Origin: Gossypium raimondii
Taxonomy: Eukaryota; Streptophyta; Magnoliopsida; Malvales; Malvaceae
Direction: 5' to 3'
Assembly: GCF_025698545.1 (NCBI RefSeq)
Contig: NC_068569.1
Coordinates: 9,052,001-9,116,000 of the forward strand
Length of the DNA: 64,000 nt
The position numbers and the translations under genes were made by a program. Below are positions 46,767 to 59,500 of this stretch, one piece after another. The first letter of the stretch is position 1. The number at the start of each line of letters is the position of its first letter. Below the pieces are notes generated by a model. That model was not told where the DNA came from, ran no database searches, and worked only from the letters and a program-made list of their open reading frames with translations.

Positions 46767-47473
46767 TATACATGTATAATTTAAATTAAAATATTCGTTT
46801 CATGTTGCATTGACATTTTAACACATTTTTAACTACATTTTGATTTTGTCAAAACATTAAATTATTTTTTATGATTCAAAGATTTTCAAAATAAAAACGA
46901 TATTCAAAGTTAGGGATTTTCGAGGAAAATTGAGCCCTAACGTATTGGGTTCCGATTTTCTTTGTTAATTCCAAATAACCGAGAATATTCATTATTTAAA
47001 ATGTATAAACAAAAATCATTTTCGGGAATTCAATATGTTATGTCCTAACGCATTGGGCATGACATATTGCTTTCTCGAAATGAAGATTTTCTTTGAAAAT
47101 TTAATTAAAAAGCGATATTCAAAATTCGGGGATTTTGAGAAATTGTACCCTAACGTATTGGGTCTCAATTTCTTCGCATGACTTGAATAATTGATTATCC
47201 TTTTCAGATTTCAACATTTGAGTTTAACAAAATCTTTTTAATTTTCGACACTAAGACATTAAATAATCAATTTGGTACCGATTTTTGGGCGTTACGAGGG
47301 TGCTAATCCTTCCTCGTGCGTAACTGACTCCCGAACCCGTTTTCTCAAATTTTGTAGACCAAATTGTTTTAAAGGTGAGCCGGTCACACCTAAATCACGG
47401 ATCGGTGGCGACTCCAGTTTTTGTTTTTAAAGTCGACAACAAATTTTTTGTTTTCAAAAAAATGGTTTCGACA
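45059..47473 (+). repeat. 3' LTR of the Ty3/gypsy element
   Basis: 2415 bp, near-identical to the 5' LTR. Differences are mainly 1-3 base indels in the first 600 bases and a longer TA run (46726-46765 against 37677-37698). Followed by the TTTAT target duplication at 47474-47478. Confidence 0.92.
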
Positions 47474-47478
47474 TTTAT

Positions 47479-47957
47479 TAATAACTAAGTGATAGAACTA
47501 TCGGTAACTAAAAGACATATATCACTTTTGATGCTTCCCTTATAATTTTTAGATCATTTGTAAGTACTAAAATGTTCTGGTCTAACATGTCTTCACCCTC
47601 CCACCCCTCCAAAACAGTGTCGGACTGTCTTCGGTTAATACGATTCCAGATTGTTTTCGACTCGTGGGATACAATAATCCAGAGTGAATATTAACCAATT
47701 TCAAATCATTTCAGAACACACACAAAACAAGAGTTAATTATTCTCTTGAACAACCATTCTCTTATATTGCCTCTATCACAAGCTATCTAACATGTCTCAG
47801 TGCATGAATGTAGGTTCAGTTGCATGTTATAGATTTTACCATTACCCTCTGACCGATGGTTACTAAAGTCAGCAACGGGAATTCACATAAAATCGAATCA
47901 AGAACGAATGAATGAAAAATCTTTTTATGTAGCTGTAAAAGAATCATCATATACAAT
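47479..47957. other. Spacer between retrotransposon and the small plastid-protein gene
   Basis: About 480 bases, no repeat recognised. It should include the 3' untranslated region of the minus-strand gene that ends at 47958. Confidence 0.45.
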
Positions 47958-48852
47958 TCAAGGTCCGTCATCCCAATCTCCAATCAAATTACAAATATCG
48001 GAACACTCCACCAAGCTGCACATGAAAAGATGAGTCTTCATAAGTAGATTGAAATTATTGGACCAGAACTTGGAGAAAACTAACATCCAAAGCACAATTG
48101 AACTATGATCCAATATTCTTTGCCAACGGTTGTTAAGAGTATAGGCAGTTTGCATGCAAAACTATTCTTTCATTCGTATAATTGATATAATTGAATAGTG
48201 ATGCTGGTAATAGTATTAAGTATATATAGTGAATGCTAATATGAGAAATAAAGAAAAGGTACCAGTAATTCCGACTTCGAAACCCTTCCTTAAAAACCAC
48301 CAATGGTCTGTACAGAATGAAATAGACAATCAAATTTTCACAAAAGTAATGTGTTAATGCAGAATAGGAGTAGTGTAAGGAACCATAGCAAAGGTTGCAT
48401 TGCAGCCAGTGGTTCTTTAGGGCCTTGAGCTAGCAAAATGAGATGGATCCTTGGAAAGAATTCAAGTACCTTCTTATATTAAAAGGACCTTCTCCAGGAG
48501 AGCCATCACCCCCTCTAATGCAAGTGGTAACACATTTGATAGTGCATGTCTCAGCTTTCCTAGACTTTGGTCGCTGGATTCTAGGCTTTTTGCAATCTTT
48601 GGCGGATGAGCACTCTCCTGAAAGTGTTTGGGGTATGTTGGATAGTGTTTCCGAGTCTTGTGGCACCTCAGCTGGCATAGCTGCGGAGACTAAAACAGCA
48701 GCAGCCGCAAGGAAGCTACCTGCAAGGTTGCATCTGCGGCTGAATCTGGTGAGGTTGTTACTGCTTTTGCTGGAAACCTTGTTGTTGTTGCTGTTGACAC
48801 AGTACAAAGAAGTTTTAACACGGAAAGCTGCACCAGGGCCATAAATTAGCAT
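47958..48852 (-). CDS. Small Cys-rich protein, probably thylakoid lumen, function unknown
   Basis: Three exons, 48470-48852, 48263-48307 and 47958-48015, join in frame over GT-AG introns and give 161 residues. The N-terminus is Ser/Asn/Arg-rich and nearly free of acidic residues (residues 1-45), like a plastid transit peptide. A hydrophobic stretch NLAGSFLAAAAVLVSAAM follows and ends in an Ala-rich site, the layout of a bipartite lumen-targeting signal. The mature part has two Cys clusters, CTIKCVTTCIRGG and CLVECSDIC, around GEGPFNIRRPLVVFKEGFRS. The protein ends NLIGDWDDGP. I believe this C-terminal core is conserved in plants, but I cannot name it. ATG at 48852 is the only in-frame start. 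It lies upstream-to-downstream with HCF173 on the same strand, 880 bases apart. Confidence 0.82.
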
Positions 48853-49734
48853 TATGGTTAAATAATTGTTTAGCTCTTTCTTGCTATCAATTCTGTTGCT
48901 TCATTTTAGCAGGGTTAAAGAGAACAAGAGCAGTCACATTTCCCTTATCTCTTGAACTATATTTTCATGTTGTTGGTGGTCCTTGCTTGCAGAGTTATCA
49001 TGTGTCACTTTGTTGATCCACGTGTTCACCTTTGTTTTTGTGGCTGGCCTGTAATCACCACACTAAGATTACAGTCACCGCATAACCCATCCGTGGAAGT
49101 ATAAGATTTGGGCCAAGTTGCACGCGGGTATGATCCCATAGCAAGCAACATCATCAATCTTCAAGCACGTGGAAATGAAAGAATAATATATATTCCTTGA
49201 ATTTGATCATTTTCATTGCCAGTTCCCTGTGTCACTTGGCTTATTGAGATCTTGTCATAGAAGGAAAGGATAAAGGATCCAATGCATTACCGTTATAATC
49301 CAATTAATATGTTCTTTAAAACATCCCAGCTGAATGAATTCACTGATTATTTTATGCACATCTCATTCCAAAGAACATGTCAACACTGTTCAATTTGATT
49401 TATGTAATATTTCATGATGGTTTACATCACAGTGAACCATAAATTGGAATAAAAGACACAACTCATTATTTAGAGCTTTTGCTCCATATACACTATATGT
49501 TATCCATCATACATACATGCATACACATTTTCTATATGAGACTACACATGGATTTACAGTAAACAAAAACTATGCGTAACATAGAGGGCAAATATCATCT
49601 GAGCAAAAGAGAACATAAAAATTTGTTGCTGACTTCCAAAGAGATCATTATGGGACTTCCATCTTCTTGTTTAAGCAGTTCCGACAGGATGCCGTTTCTC
49701 AGAGGTTGATAACATGTTATCCCTTAAATGAATG
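48853..49734. other. Intergenic region between the small plastid gene and HCF173
   Basis: Holds the promoter and 5' leader of the small gene on the left and the 3' untranslated region of HCF173 on the right. No repeat or further gene is seen. A CATACATACATGCATACA run lies near 49509. Confidence 0.5.
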
Positions 49735-52700
49735 TCAAGTGTTTTTTTCCAAAACAGACAAGGCCGGAGTTAAATAATTGTTTGCTTTGTCTGGCAAATG
49801 GGCAACCTGTAGAAAGGAAAAGTATAGCTGCTTCAGTTCAACTCAGTACGGTTACTAATCAATTAAAAGCTATTATGCAAGGTTTTATTTTGTCCTCACC
49901 AGCTCATAAAGTTCCCTCCCTTGCTCAGCAACATATTCATGACAGACCTGCACACAATCAATCAAGTTTCTGTTAGTTCTGCCATTCTTGAAATAAATCT
50001 TGTGTTAATCAACGTTACCCACATCAAAGCTCTTATTTCTTGCTGTCGAATCATGCAATGCTTTCACGCATATATCAGCCACATCAGCACAACTAATTCC
50101 CTGATCAAAGGAAGAGAGTGGTAAGGCAGAATGGTAACTTTGTAGCCTTTATTACAGTCTACAACAATAGTAGTACATTCTCACCTGAGAAATCCTGTTT
50201 CCCTGATCGAATATAAGAGCACGTTGGCCCCCAGGTTCTTCCTGTAAGAATGAAACTTTGATTCAGTACATATTTTGGCCATAAAAAAGCCAAGCTTAGA
50301 TATGGAAAAAGTTTGAAAACATTTGGTAGGGAAGACTCCTACTTGGCCACTTACCATTGTAACATGCAAGAGTTACTTCACAGATTTTCTTTTGTAAAAC
50401 TAACATACAACCCTCTAACCGCTATTTGTGAAGGGACTAGAGCACATTAGCTAGTATAAACACCAATCACACACTGATTTGAAATGTTCCAAATTGTGCA
50501 CATATAGTTGGAAATGCCTCAAGACATATCTTGGAGACTCTGTTTCATTGCAAATTTTTTATGCCCTTATCCTTTTTCTTTTCGAGAATAACACATACAC
50601 TGAAACAATGAGCTTGAGTAGTATATAAGCATGTTCAATGATTCAAAAGAGTTAATATTATAATCACATTTGTAAAGGGCTAGCCAAGATAACCACCACC
50701 TTCACTACCCCCAGAATAAATGGAAACAAAAATAAAGGGAAAAACGCCTTAGGTTTACACCATTACATGTAAATTTCAACAGGTTGCCAAGAATGATATA
50801 GCAGCATTACCATTAGTGGACCAGGGCGAATTATTGTGTACCCGAGACCAGATCTTCTCAATGAATCCTCACCAGCCTGAACAATACTCAATCATGACAA
50901 CATAATACGTAAGAAAAGGATTACAGATAAGGAATTGTTCTCGCATTAATAGAAACAGAAGCATAAGACAAGACTGACCCTCTTGGCTTTCAAAACTTGC
51001 TCCCTTCGGTTTGGCTCAACTCCTAATCCCGTGCATGATACTAAAATAAAATCTGTTTCCTGTCCAGTCTGCAGAATATCAGGGTAAATTTATTTAGAAT
51101 TGGGTAAAATTACTGATTTTCTTCAAAATACAGCATAATTACTAGAGCGTTAACATTATCCTTTATAATATGGTAACCACTTTCATGCATGTGCACACAG
51201 GAATGTCCCAGCTTGCACACAACACACAAGTGGAATGAAGCAAACTCAATGGAAAGAGCAAACTCAAGAACACTGATCTTTTGCAGCCCAATCCGTATTT
51301 CCTTAACATACATATATTACAGGCAGAGGCTCAAAGCAACAATGCCTTTTTTGCAATTCACTCATCAAAGTTCATGACTACCATATCACATGATTCATAC
51401 CAGGATAAATGTTACCAAAAAGGTCTAACAGTGCTCATTTCTGATGTTATAGCACAAATGATGGTATAAACTACAAAGTACCACTGAAGGTCCATCTGTT
51501 GAGAATGGATGAATATACATAAAACACTTACAGGCAAGGCTTTTATATATTCTAATATAAGCTTGAAACTTCGGGGGTCTTGCTTCATTCCTGCTGATCC
51601 TTCAACAGGCCTCTGCAGGAAGAATATAATATTAGAATCTTTAAAAGCAGAATAGTGATTATTTGATGAAGGGGAACAAGAAATTGATAAATCATCAGAA
51701 ATCACTGTCACAACAGTATGAATGCTGATGTGGTGACAGTGCTGATGTTGCGCTAGAACAAAAAAATGGTCACTAACTTCAATTGTTAATCATCTTTAAG
51801 ACTTGATTACACCACATCTTGCCCAATTAGGAGATGTTTATGGAATAAATGAAAACAATAGCTAGTTTTTTGTTAGAGTGTGGTAGAGAAATATGGGAAA
51901 CAAATAAACTCTCATGGTCTCATCAGCAAAAAGAGAGTGATGGCATGAGTCATTAAAAATGTATAACTGCACTGTTCCTAGAGACCATAAAACCTGAGAA
52001 GCTATCATTAAAAAAAGTCATATAACTGCTAAAACAATAATAGTTTAAAAATTAGGTAACAAAAACACAGAGTTTCCCCTTGTAGCAGAAAGCAAAATTT
52101 CTGCACACAACTGTAACATGCATAAGACATAAGTTTTCAAGAAAAACTTGTTGAGTGTGTTTGTGACCACAAAGTTCCAACATGCAAGCTTATGATATCT
52201 TATCTAAATATTAGTGTTCCGTTCACATGGTGATATGCAAGCAGAAATTATCATTCAAGTCCATTAGAAACTGAAGTTCCTACATCAAGGGTTCATAATG
52301 TGTGATAAACTCTCACTACACAGTGCTCCACATGTTTCAGACAGTAATGAAAATATCTGTCCCTGGAAAGATAACATTCAGTATTCACCAAATTTAGTCC
52401 ACACTAGTGTAAAATCATAACATAGGAAAACAAATCCTTTTTCTGATGTATTTTTGATAGATTTGTGTTTATTATATGATTCCGTAAATTTATATTAAGT
52501 TCATTTGACACTCCACAATGGATGGCCATATAGATTTTCAAGAAGTAACAAACAACAGTGAGACTATACAGATGATTAAGATGCCATGATTTCTCCTTGG
52601 TTCAGAAATCATTTACAACATTCAACATGATACCAAGCCAGCACTCACAAGACCATAGGCATCTATTACTATTAGCTAATAACTTTTACTGTTTTAACCC

Positions 52701-55265
52701 TCATATTCAGCCACAAATAGGAAAAAAAAAAAAAGACTCCACATGCCATGACCTAAATTAACAACATTTCCTTAGGCAGATTGTGGAATTCCATATGACA
52801 AGTACGAACTGGCAACCCACTTGATAATAGTAAAAAAAGTCGATCTTGAAAATCTGATGATCCAAAAACACAACCGTATACCAAATTACCATTCAAATAG
52901 TTATACTTTGAGAATAAATGCAGGTAAGGGTCCGTTATACTTTTACAGGTTATAACTAGGTGAAATAGTGCAATTTTCGAAACACACAAACCTGTCTTCG
53001 TGGCTCAAAACGTATAGTTAATGTATGTACAAGGAATGGATCTAATGGTGGATCATCTGGTTTCACAGGACGGAAGGATGAAAATGGTACTCTGACCTGT
53101 CAATCACAGTAAAAAGGAAAATATGTCATCCAATTGATACCGCTCACCACAATGTTAAGAAAAAGAAGATCCGATGCATAGAATGGTTATAACGGAGAGC
53201 CCATAGGTTTCTCAGGATGAGAGATCATTACCCTACAAAATCCTATTTTTGTGTTTATTCTGGCAAAATATAATTTGCTTTGAGTTGTATCTGCTGAAGG
53301 ACCAGCTTCAAGAATTACAACATATGATCTTCCATTACCACCAACAGATAGAACAAGACCTTCATACCTGAACACCGAATTCACTTGAGTGAGGTGCACT
53401 TAAAGGTAGAGTCAATGTATCTGTTAATAACAAATCAAATAACAGCCAGCTTCTGCTAAGAAAGAAGGTATGTAGATAATAGAACTATCATATACCTGTC
53501 AAGTGTGGAACCTAAAGGAAGTGAAAGCTTTTTCGACAGTTCAACATACCCACCTCTGGTGAAAACATAGCCTTCATTTGAGCATCAAAAACAGAGTTAA
53601 AGATAGAATAACCTATATTTATCACAGGTAATAACCACACAAGAAGGGTGTAAATCTTCATTGCTTCAAGCTAGGCAAAATGAGATTGTAACTGCAACTG
53701 ACCTGAGAAAACAGCTTGTCCTGTCTCAGTGTACTCAAATTTAGCATCCATTCCACCATCATACTTTGAAGCAATCACATCCTGGAAATAAGTACCTTGA
53801 CGTACTTCCCATCCATGTAATGAATCTTCAGATTTGAACTTAGTTATCAAAAGCTTGCTTTTGCTGCTTTTCCCTGCCCGGAGTTGTGCCAGTTTATTGT
53901 TGTAGTCCTGCAGAGAACGTTAGATATCAGTTCACCAAAGCTATTTTTGGGAAGAAACATAGATTGACTATGAATCAATCCACCACAACTGAAAATTTTA
54001 TCAGAATCCTAGCTGAACAAGGTAACCTAGCCGTATAGACAGATAATGTTAAAACGAGTTCACTCGAGAAATACCCAAGTGTAGGACCAGCAGAGGAATT
54101 AAATTTATCGGGGGGAAAAGGGGTCATCTACTGCCTCTAGAGTAGTGATGATTTGTTTTGAGCATTATGAGGCATGGAACACCAGAAAAAAAGAAAAGAA
54201 AAAGCTAGCCTTGGAAGAATCCATTGCACTCAAATGTGCATATAATATTAAAGATGGAGTAGAAAAGAGGGACAAACCTGAAGTGCTTTGGTAAGGTTTG
54301 AAACACCTTGATGGTCAACTCTATAAAGATCCCCAGTAATAGTGGACCGAGCAGTGGCACAGTAGATAATCTTGTTGCAACCTTCTACTGCAGCTTGAAG
54401 GGAGGAAGGGTCACCCACATCCCCTATTACTATCTCAACTGACCTGGGGAGCATGTCCAACACCTCTTGGTCTGCCTTCCTCACCAAAGCCTTCAATCAC
54501 GGAATTAAAGGGAAGCATTAATCAAAATAAAAGTTACAAAATTAAAGAATCCCCAATCTATAATCTATCACATAGTTTATTTTTACCCCTTTTAGGCATT
54601 GAAAATGCGTGGAAAACTAATATTTGAAGTACAAACAAATGTAAAAATAGCGTTTTATAAGAGGAATAGAAGAAAAGAGAAGAAAGTGGTAAAAGCAAAG
54701 CAACCTTGACAGTGTAGCCTCTGAGCATGAGCTTACGAACAACAATGCGACCAATGCGGCTGGTGGCACCAACAACAAGGACAGTGGTGTTTTGAGCACC
54801 AGGAATGGCAAACTCACACATGGGTCCTTCTCTAATAAGCAAAGCATCCAAAGCTTCCATGTCATCTGCACGAGTAGTCCTTGAAATCTGCCCCAACCCA
54901 GAAAACTTCCTCCAAACATCGTCGAATATTTGCCTGGATTTACGTCCCAACCCCACTGGATTCACGTCGTCCAAACTCAATGAAACTTGCTGCTGCTGCT
55001 GTTGTTGTTGTGGCTGCGGCTGTTCCTCTTCTGACATGGATTCAGTTGTTGTTGTAGTAACGGGAGTTGGAGAAGAAGGTTTTTTAGCTTTGGGTTTTCT
55101 CTTCTTGTTGCCTTTGCCAGTGTCGGGAGAGGCAGCAGCGCGAGGGATAAAAAAGGTAGTACTCTGACAAGGAGAGGATTGCCATTTCATCCAGTTGGGG
55201 TAGCTGTTAAGACTGTTCCTTAAACTGGTTGAAGGGCTTAATGCTGTTGCAGTTGCAGCGCTCAT
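49735..55265 (-). CDS. HCF173: HCF173, chloroplast psbA translation factor
   Basis: Thirteen exons join in frame to 595 residues, close to the about 598 of Arabidopsis: 54705-55265, 54278-54490, 53703-53907, 53496-53571, 53232-53367, 52992-53096, 51532-51612, 50979-51068, 50811-50876, 50185-50241, 50023-50100, 49900-49947, 49735-49806. HCF173 binds the psbA mRNA in the stroma and is needed to translate the photosystem II D1 protein. Features seen: a transit-peptide-like start, a Gln-rich run (residues 82-93), an atypical SDR/NmrA Rossmann start VLVVGATSRIGRIVVRKL (162-179), then a CIA30-type insert from about 260 (SSKSKLLITKFKSEDSLHGW, YVFTRGGYVELSKKL, FLVHTLTIRFEP). The Rossmann tail is LGYTIIRPGPL and ISCADVADICVKAL. 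I chose ATG 55265 (MSAATATAL); no ATG lies upstream in frame. No defects. Confidence 0.95.
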
Positions 55266-56560
55266 TGCTGCTTTTTTTTTCCTCAAATCAATCCACTGGA
55301 AGGTTAAAGAACAGGAAAAAAAGCCCTGAAAACAGAAATTACATACATATATATATGTGTGTATTATTGCGAAGTGGATAATTATGAAAAGATGACATTT
55401 CTTTTTCTGGAAAAGAAATTAAGAAGAAAGGTAGGGTGGTGGAGGGCTGAGAGATCAAAATCAAAGGAAGAAGCCAAACAAAGGCAAATGAAAACCACAG
55501 AAAGGGTTTCGGGAACAATTAGTACGTAATGTTTGAGCCAATAAGCGCGCCACGTTGAGTCACTTGTTTCCTTTCATTCCTTGGACACGACATGAACCGG
55601 ATCAAATTACGGAAAGCATTCAGATTTAAATATTTTTTTTTAAAATTGTTGGTAATTAAATTCAAATAATTTTATTTTATACCGATAATAAATAAAATTG
55701 AGTTGCAATCCCTAAATGCTGCAATTGAAAATGACAACCTAAGGCAGATCACATATGATCAAAATTATTTTGGTTATTACAATTTCACCTCATTTCAGAT
55801 CCTGACACTATTGAACAAATTCTGATTGTTCATATTTCTCCGTCAAATTGAGTGATGGAATTGAAAAAAGAAATTCTTACATTGGGCGGGCCGTAATATA
55901 TACAGAATTCCATAGTACTGATATTAAAAATGAATTGATGCAGTTCTCCAATGCTTCTACTTATTTTTCCATCTTAAACATAAAGAAGCCATTCTACAAA
56001 AAGGGGTGTCAATGTTCCAAGAACAAAAGGGAAAAAAAAACCCAAAAAAAAAAGATATTGAAACTAAGCTCCCTCAATCCAACATTCCTCTGTAAGAAGC
56101 AATTTCGACAGATTTAGAACAATTATAACACATTCGCCACCAAAGGGATGGCAATGAATACAAAAAATAAAAAACTAAAAATAATAACCAGATTGGGGCA
56201 TTGACACACATCTATAATTTGAGCTCCAAGGAGAGGCGAGGCAAGGCAAGGCGGCATAGTAAGCAACTGTTGCAGGCTGATCAGATCTATAAAAACTTCA
56301 TCAACTTGGTTTTAGGGAATCTGGTCACGTGTTTTATGAATGAAAGAATTGTGCGCTAAGAAGCCATCACTAATCAATCTGTTTGTAGTTTTCTATGCCT
56401 ATATACCCTTCTGAGCTTCTAGAGATCCACCGGCTTTCCCCATCAGGCCTAGTTGCAAGAAGTGAACCAATGGAGCAGCACAAAAACTATTTTCTACCTG
56501 CCTTTCTAGGAGAGAGCATTTTCATCAAAATCCAAATTTATATTTACAATTTGGTTTTAG
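55266..56560. other. HCF173 promoter and HAC1-type 3' untranslated region
   Basis: About 1.3 kb. The left part (55266-55600) is the HCF173 leader and promoter; CCAATAAGCGCGCC at about 55538-55551 includes a CCAAT box. The right part (about 56200-56560) is the probable 3' untranslated region of the acetyltransferase gene. The middle is AT-rich with an A-rich stretch near 56032-56055. No separate gene is supported. Confidence 0.5.
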
Positions 56561-59500
56561 TTACGCAGAGTTACCAGCAACCTCTGCTGCTCTTTGTCTC
56601 ATCATCTCCATCACAGCAGCCCTTCGCCGAGAATCAGACTGCTGTTGAAGCCTCCTCAAATGTTCCTTAAGATCTCTGTATTCATTTTAAAAAATAAATA
56701 AATAAATAAAAGTGTCAAATTTAAATTATATCACTTAGCCCAAACAGAGAAAGGGGCATAACATATGGCTGCTCAAGAGGGTTAGAGGCATATGCATGTA
56801 CCTGCAACGTGGTACATGGCATTCAGATTCTTTGCATGCTCGAGCATGAAGTTGTAGTAGATACCACATTTTCTTGCAAAGTACACAACCACCAGAAGCA
56901 CGTTTTTTGCATTGTATTCCATGGCGGAAAAGCCCCTTCACTTTCCGACAATTTGGGTATTGGCAATGTGCAGAACGACATTGTGATGCATGAACCAAAA
57001 GGTCAAGCATTTTCCTCAGCTGCAAATTTCAAGAACCAATCTTGTTATGGTCATATACTCAATTTTCCAACCATCTACTCACCAAATCAGAAGGAAAATA
57101 ATATATTTGGGGAACATAAATACATTACTTAGCATATTTCAATAGACAAGTGCAAGTGCCAATATCATCTCAGAAACATCCAGTTAGAGAGTTCTTTAGT
57201 CACACGTTCCTATTTTATCAAGTCATTTACAGACAAACACCATTTCTGATTTTCTATTTGATGTTTATATACACAATTGACCAGCAGGAAAAACAGATAT
57301 ATGTAGATGCATTTATGTTTTTATGAGATTTTCCTGATTAACCACACTCAACTAATCAAAGAGTTAAGACAATCTTTTTTATTATGGAAGAGTTCAATAA
57401 ATTTATTAAAAATGATTTACCTGCACAACCCGTAGTTGCCTAGCCTCTTTATTTTGTGCATCACGTTCAGCCAAGGATGGATGATTCGTTAACTTATGAG
57501 GATGATCAATGCCCCCATCCTTGTAGTAACAGGAGTTGCACACATCATAATCAGGGCACACTTCACAGCGCCAGCCTTGACCAGTTTCAATGTCCAGATG
57601 GCATACATTACAGGTTGTGACAAATGCAGGGGCAGTTGGATTGTGCAGATGGTAAAGAACCATCATTGAGGAATGTTTGGCCCGCCTTAGGGTATCATAC
57701 TGATAATGATTCCCTTGACAAAGACTCAAAAATGCCTGCCTAGTATCGAAGAATTCACTCTCAAGAATTTCATCTCTATCCTTTGTATCAGTAGGCACAT
57801 CAGTAATTTCAACCTGCACCGGAACAATTTTCCACAAAATTCAATTAGCAAAGAAAAGACAGTCTGCATACAGAAGCAGCATCAGGCACAAACTTACTGG
57901 ATACAGAACATGTTTTTCCCTCTGATTGAAGGGATGTCTCTCTCTTTCTTCACGTTTCTGCTCTGTTTCATAGCACCTGTGAAGGGATAAAGAAGCAACC
58001 ATCAAATCCATTTATCCAGGACATTTTCTCCTAGTTGACAGTAGCAGAGTGAAATAAGAACAGAAAAGATTAAAGATATGAATTGCGTCATTAAGCTTCT
58101 AATCAGAAGGGGAGTTGAGTACTGAAACAGGAAATATAACCAGTTCTAAGAGCTCAAGGATCAGTCTTCTTTTCCCTAAAAGCAGAGGAACAAATGTAAT
58201 AATCTGACTTAAAACTGAGGGGAAAAACCTCTCTATAACATCACTTGAGTAAATTCATACTATTAGAATTAACATGTCAACTGCCAGGACCAGGGTAACG
58301 GTAACTACCTAGACATTCTTTTCTTTTTCCCCAAAATATGAATATTCTCTTTTGCCAAAAACATCAGGCCCGGCCAGAGGTTAATTCAACAATAAATTCC
58401 TAGTAACTTAACAAGATAGCTCATCATTCAACATGACCAGCCAACAGTGGGATCTTTCACAACTAAAATAGTGGCACCATGGGTTGAAAGTTTAGCATGC
58501 TTTCTATTACCGTAAAGCTGAGCAATCTAATGCTTATATAGAATGTAATGCCCAATTCTGAGCAAAACTAAAAGTAAAAATAACAAAAATAATGCCAAGG
58601 AGTTATATGTCTAGCATACCAATGGATTAGTAACAATTCATGATTAGCATATGAATGTGAGCTGCACTTGCAACCATCAGAATCAAATATAAACAAACAT
58701 TTCTAGAACGCGGAAAAAGATTGAACCCTATCAGAGATTCAAACTTGTAAAACAGAAAATAGAAACACTGTAACAGAGATGCTTAACTATGTCCTTGAAA
58801 GAGAGCATACTCCTCCCCCGTGCATAGATCTGATTGAAAATTTAGTGGTTTGTGCTACAAAATCATAGTACTATTTATAGACCAACTGATAAAACCATTG
58901 CCTGCTAGAGTATTACACGAATATAATTCTACAGTCACACATACACAGGCAAACAGAGGAGTCAACTATACAAGATAATAATACAAAGCCAAACAGAGTA
59001 GCAGTCATACCTATCACAAATCTGAAAGTTCTTGCACTGATTACAGACCCAGCGGCTTCCAGATACCATCAGGATACAACAATGAGTGCAACAATGCTGC
59101 AAGTGAACCATGATAAAATCCTCTTTCATTGGAGAAATGGTCTCACCAAGCTGAGTGCAGGAAAAAGGAGGGAAAAGAGTAACATAACCAGTTAGAGTCC
59201 CTTGGGTCATGATATGGAAAGGTCAAGACTAAGATAGCAAGATTGTAATTTCCAAATCTACCGGTTTAGTGCTTTACAAAGAACAAAATCATAGGGGGAA
59301 AAAGGCAGAAACATTAGTAAGAAAAGAAATTACTTTATGCATCAGCAGCAGATCCTTTGATGCATTAGAAGAGAGATCAGCCTGACCAGATGCTTTCAAA
59401 GCCCTTTTTGTTAGGGTCTTTTTGATTGTTCCTTTTTTATTCAGCTTTCTGCCATCTTCTTGACGAAGCTGAATAATTAGATCTTCAGCAGCCCCAGGCC

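Larger units (their letters stand above)
35996..47473 (+). mobile_element. Ty3/gypsy (Tat/Ogre-like) LTR retrotransposon, internally deleted, 11.5 kb
   Basis: Two LTRs (35996-38407 and 45059-47473), both TGTAATACCC..TTTCGACA, bound the element. A perfect TTTAT target duplication flanks it (35991-35995 and 47474-47478). A primer binding site follows the left LTR, and a purine-rich tract precedes the right one. The interior has gag relics (39045-40485), the start of pol (about 40935-41245) and integrase C-terminal relics (about 41307-42125), but no protease, reverse transcriptase or integrase core. It cannot encode its own replication proteins. A 131-bp tandem array sits before the 3' LTR. The gag zinc-knuckle type and 3' array point to the Tat/Ogre group; this is inference from family features. 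Confidence 0.88.

Noticed and set aside
35996-47473. Treating the two 2.4-kb repeats as a segmental duplication
   Set aside because: TG..CA ends, a 5-bp target duplication, primer site and purine tract identify them as LTRs of one element.
48443-48844. 133-codon plus-strand open frame
   Set aside because: Antisense shadow of exon 1 of the small plastid-protein gene.
54805-55167. Cys-rich plus-strand open frame (120 codons)
   Set aside because: Antisense of HCF173 exon 1; the Cys run is the complement of the Gln codons.
56809-57132. Plus-strand open frame of 107 codons
   Set aside because: Shadow of the TAZ2 exon of the acetyltransferase gene on the other strand.
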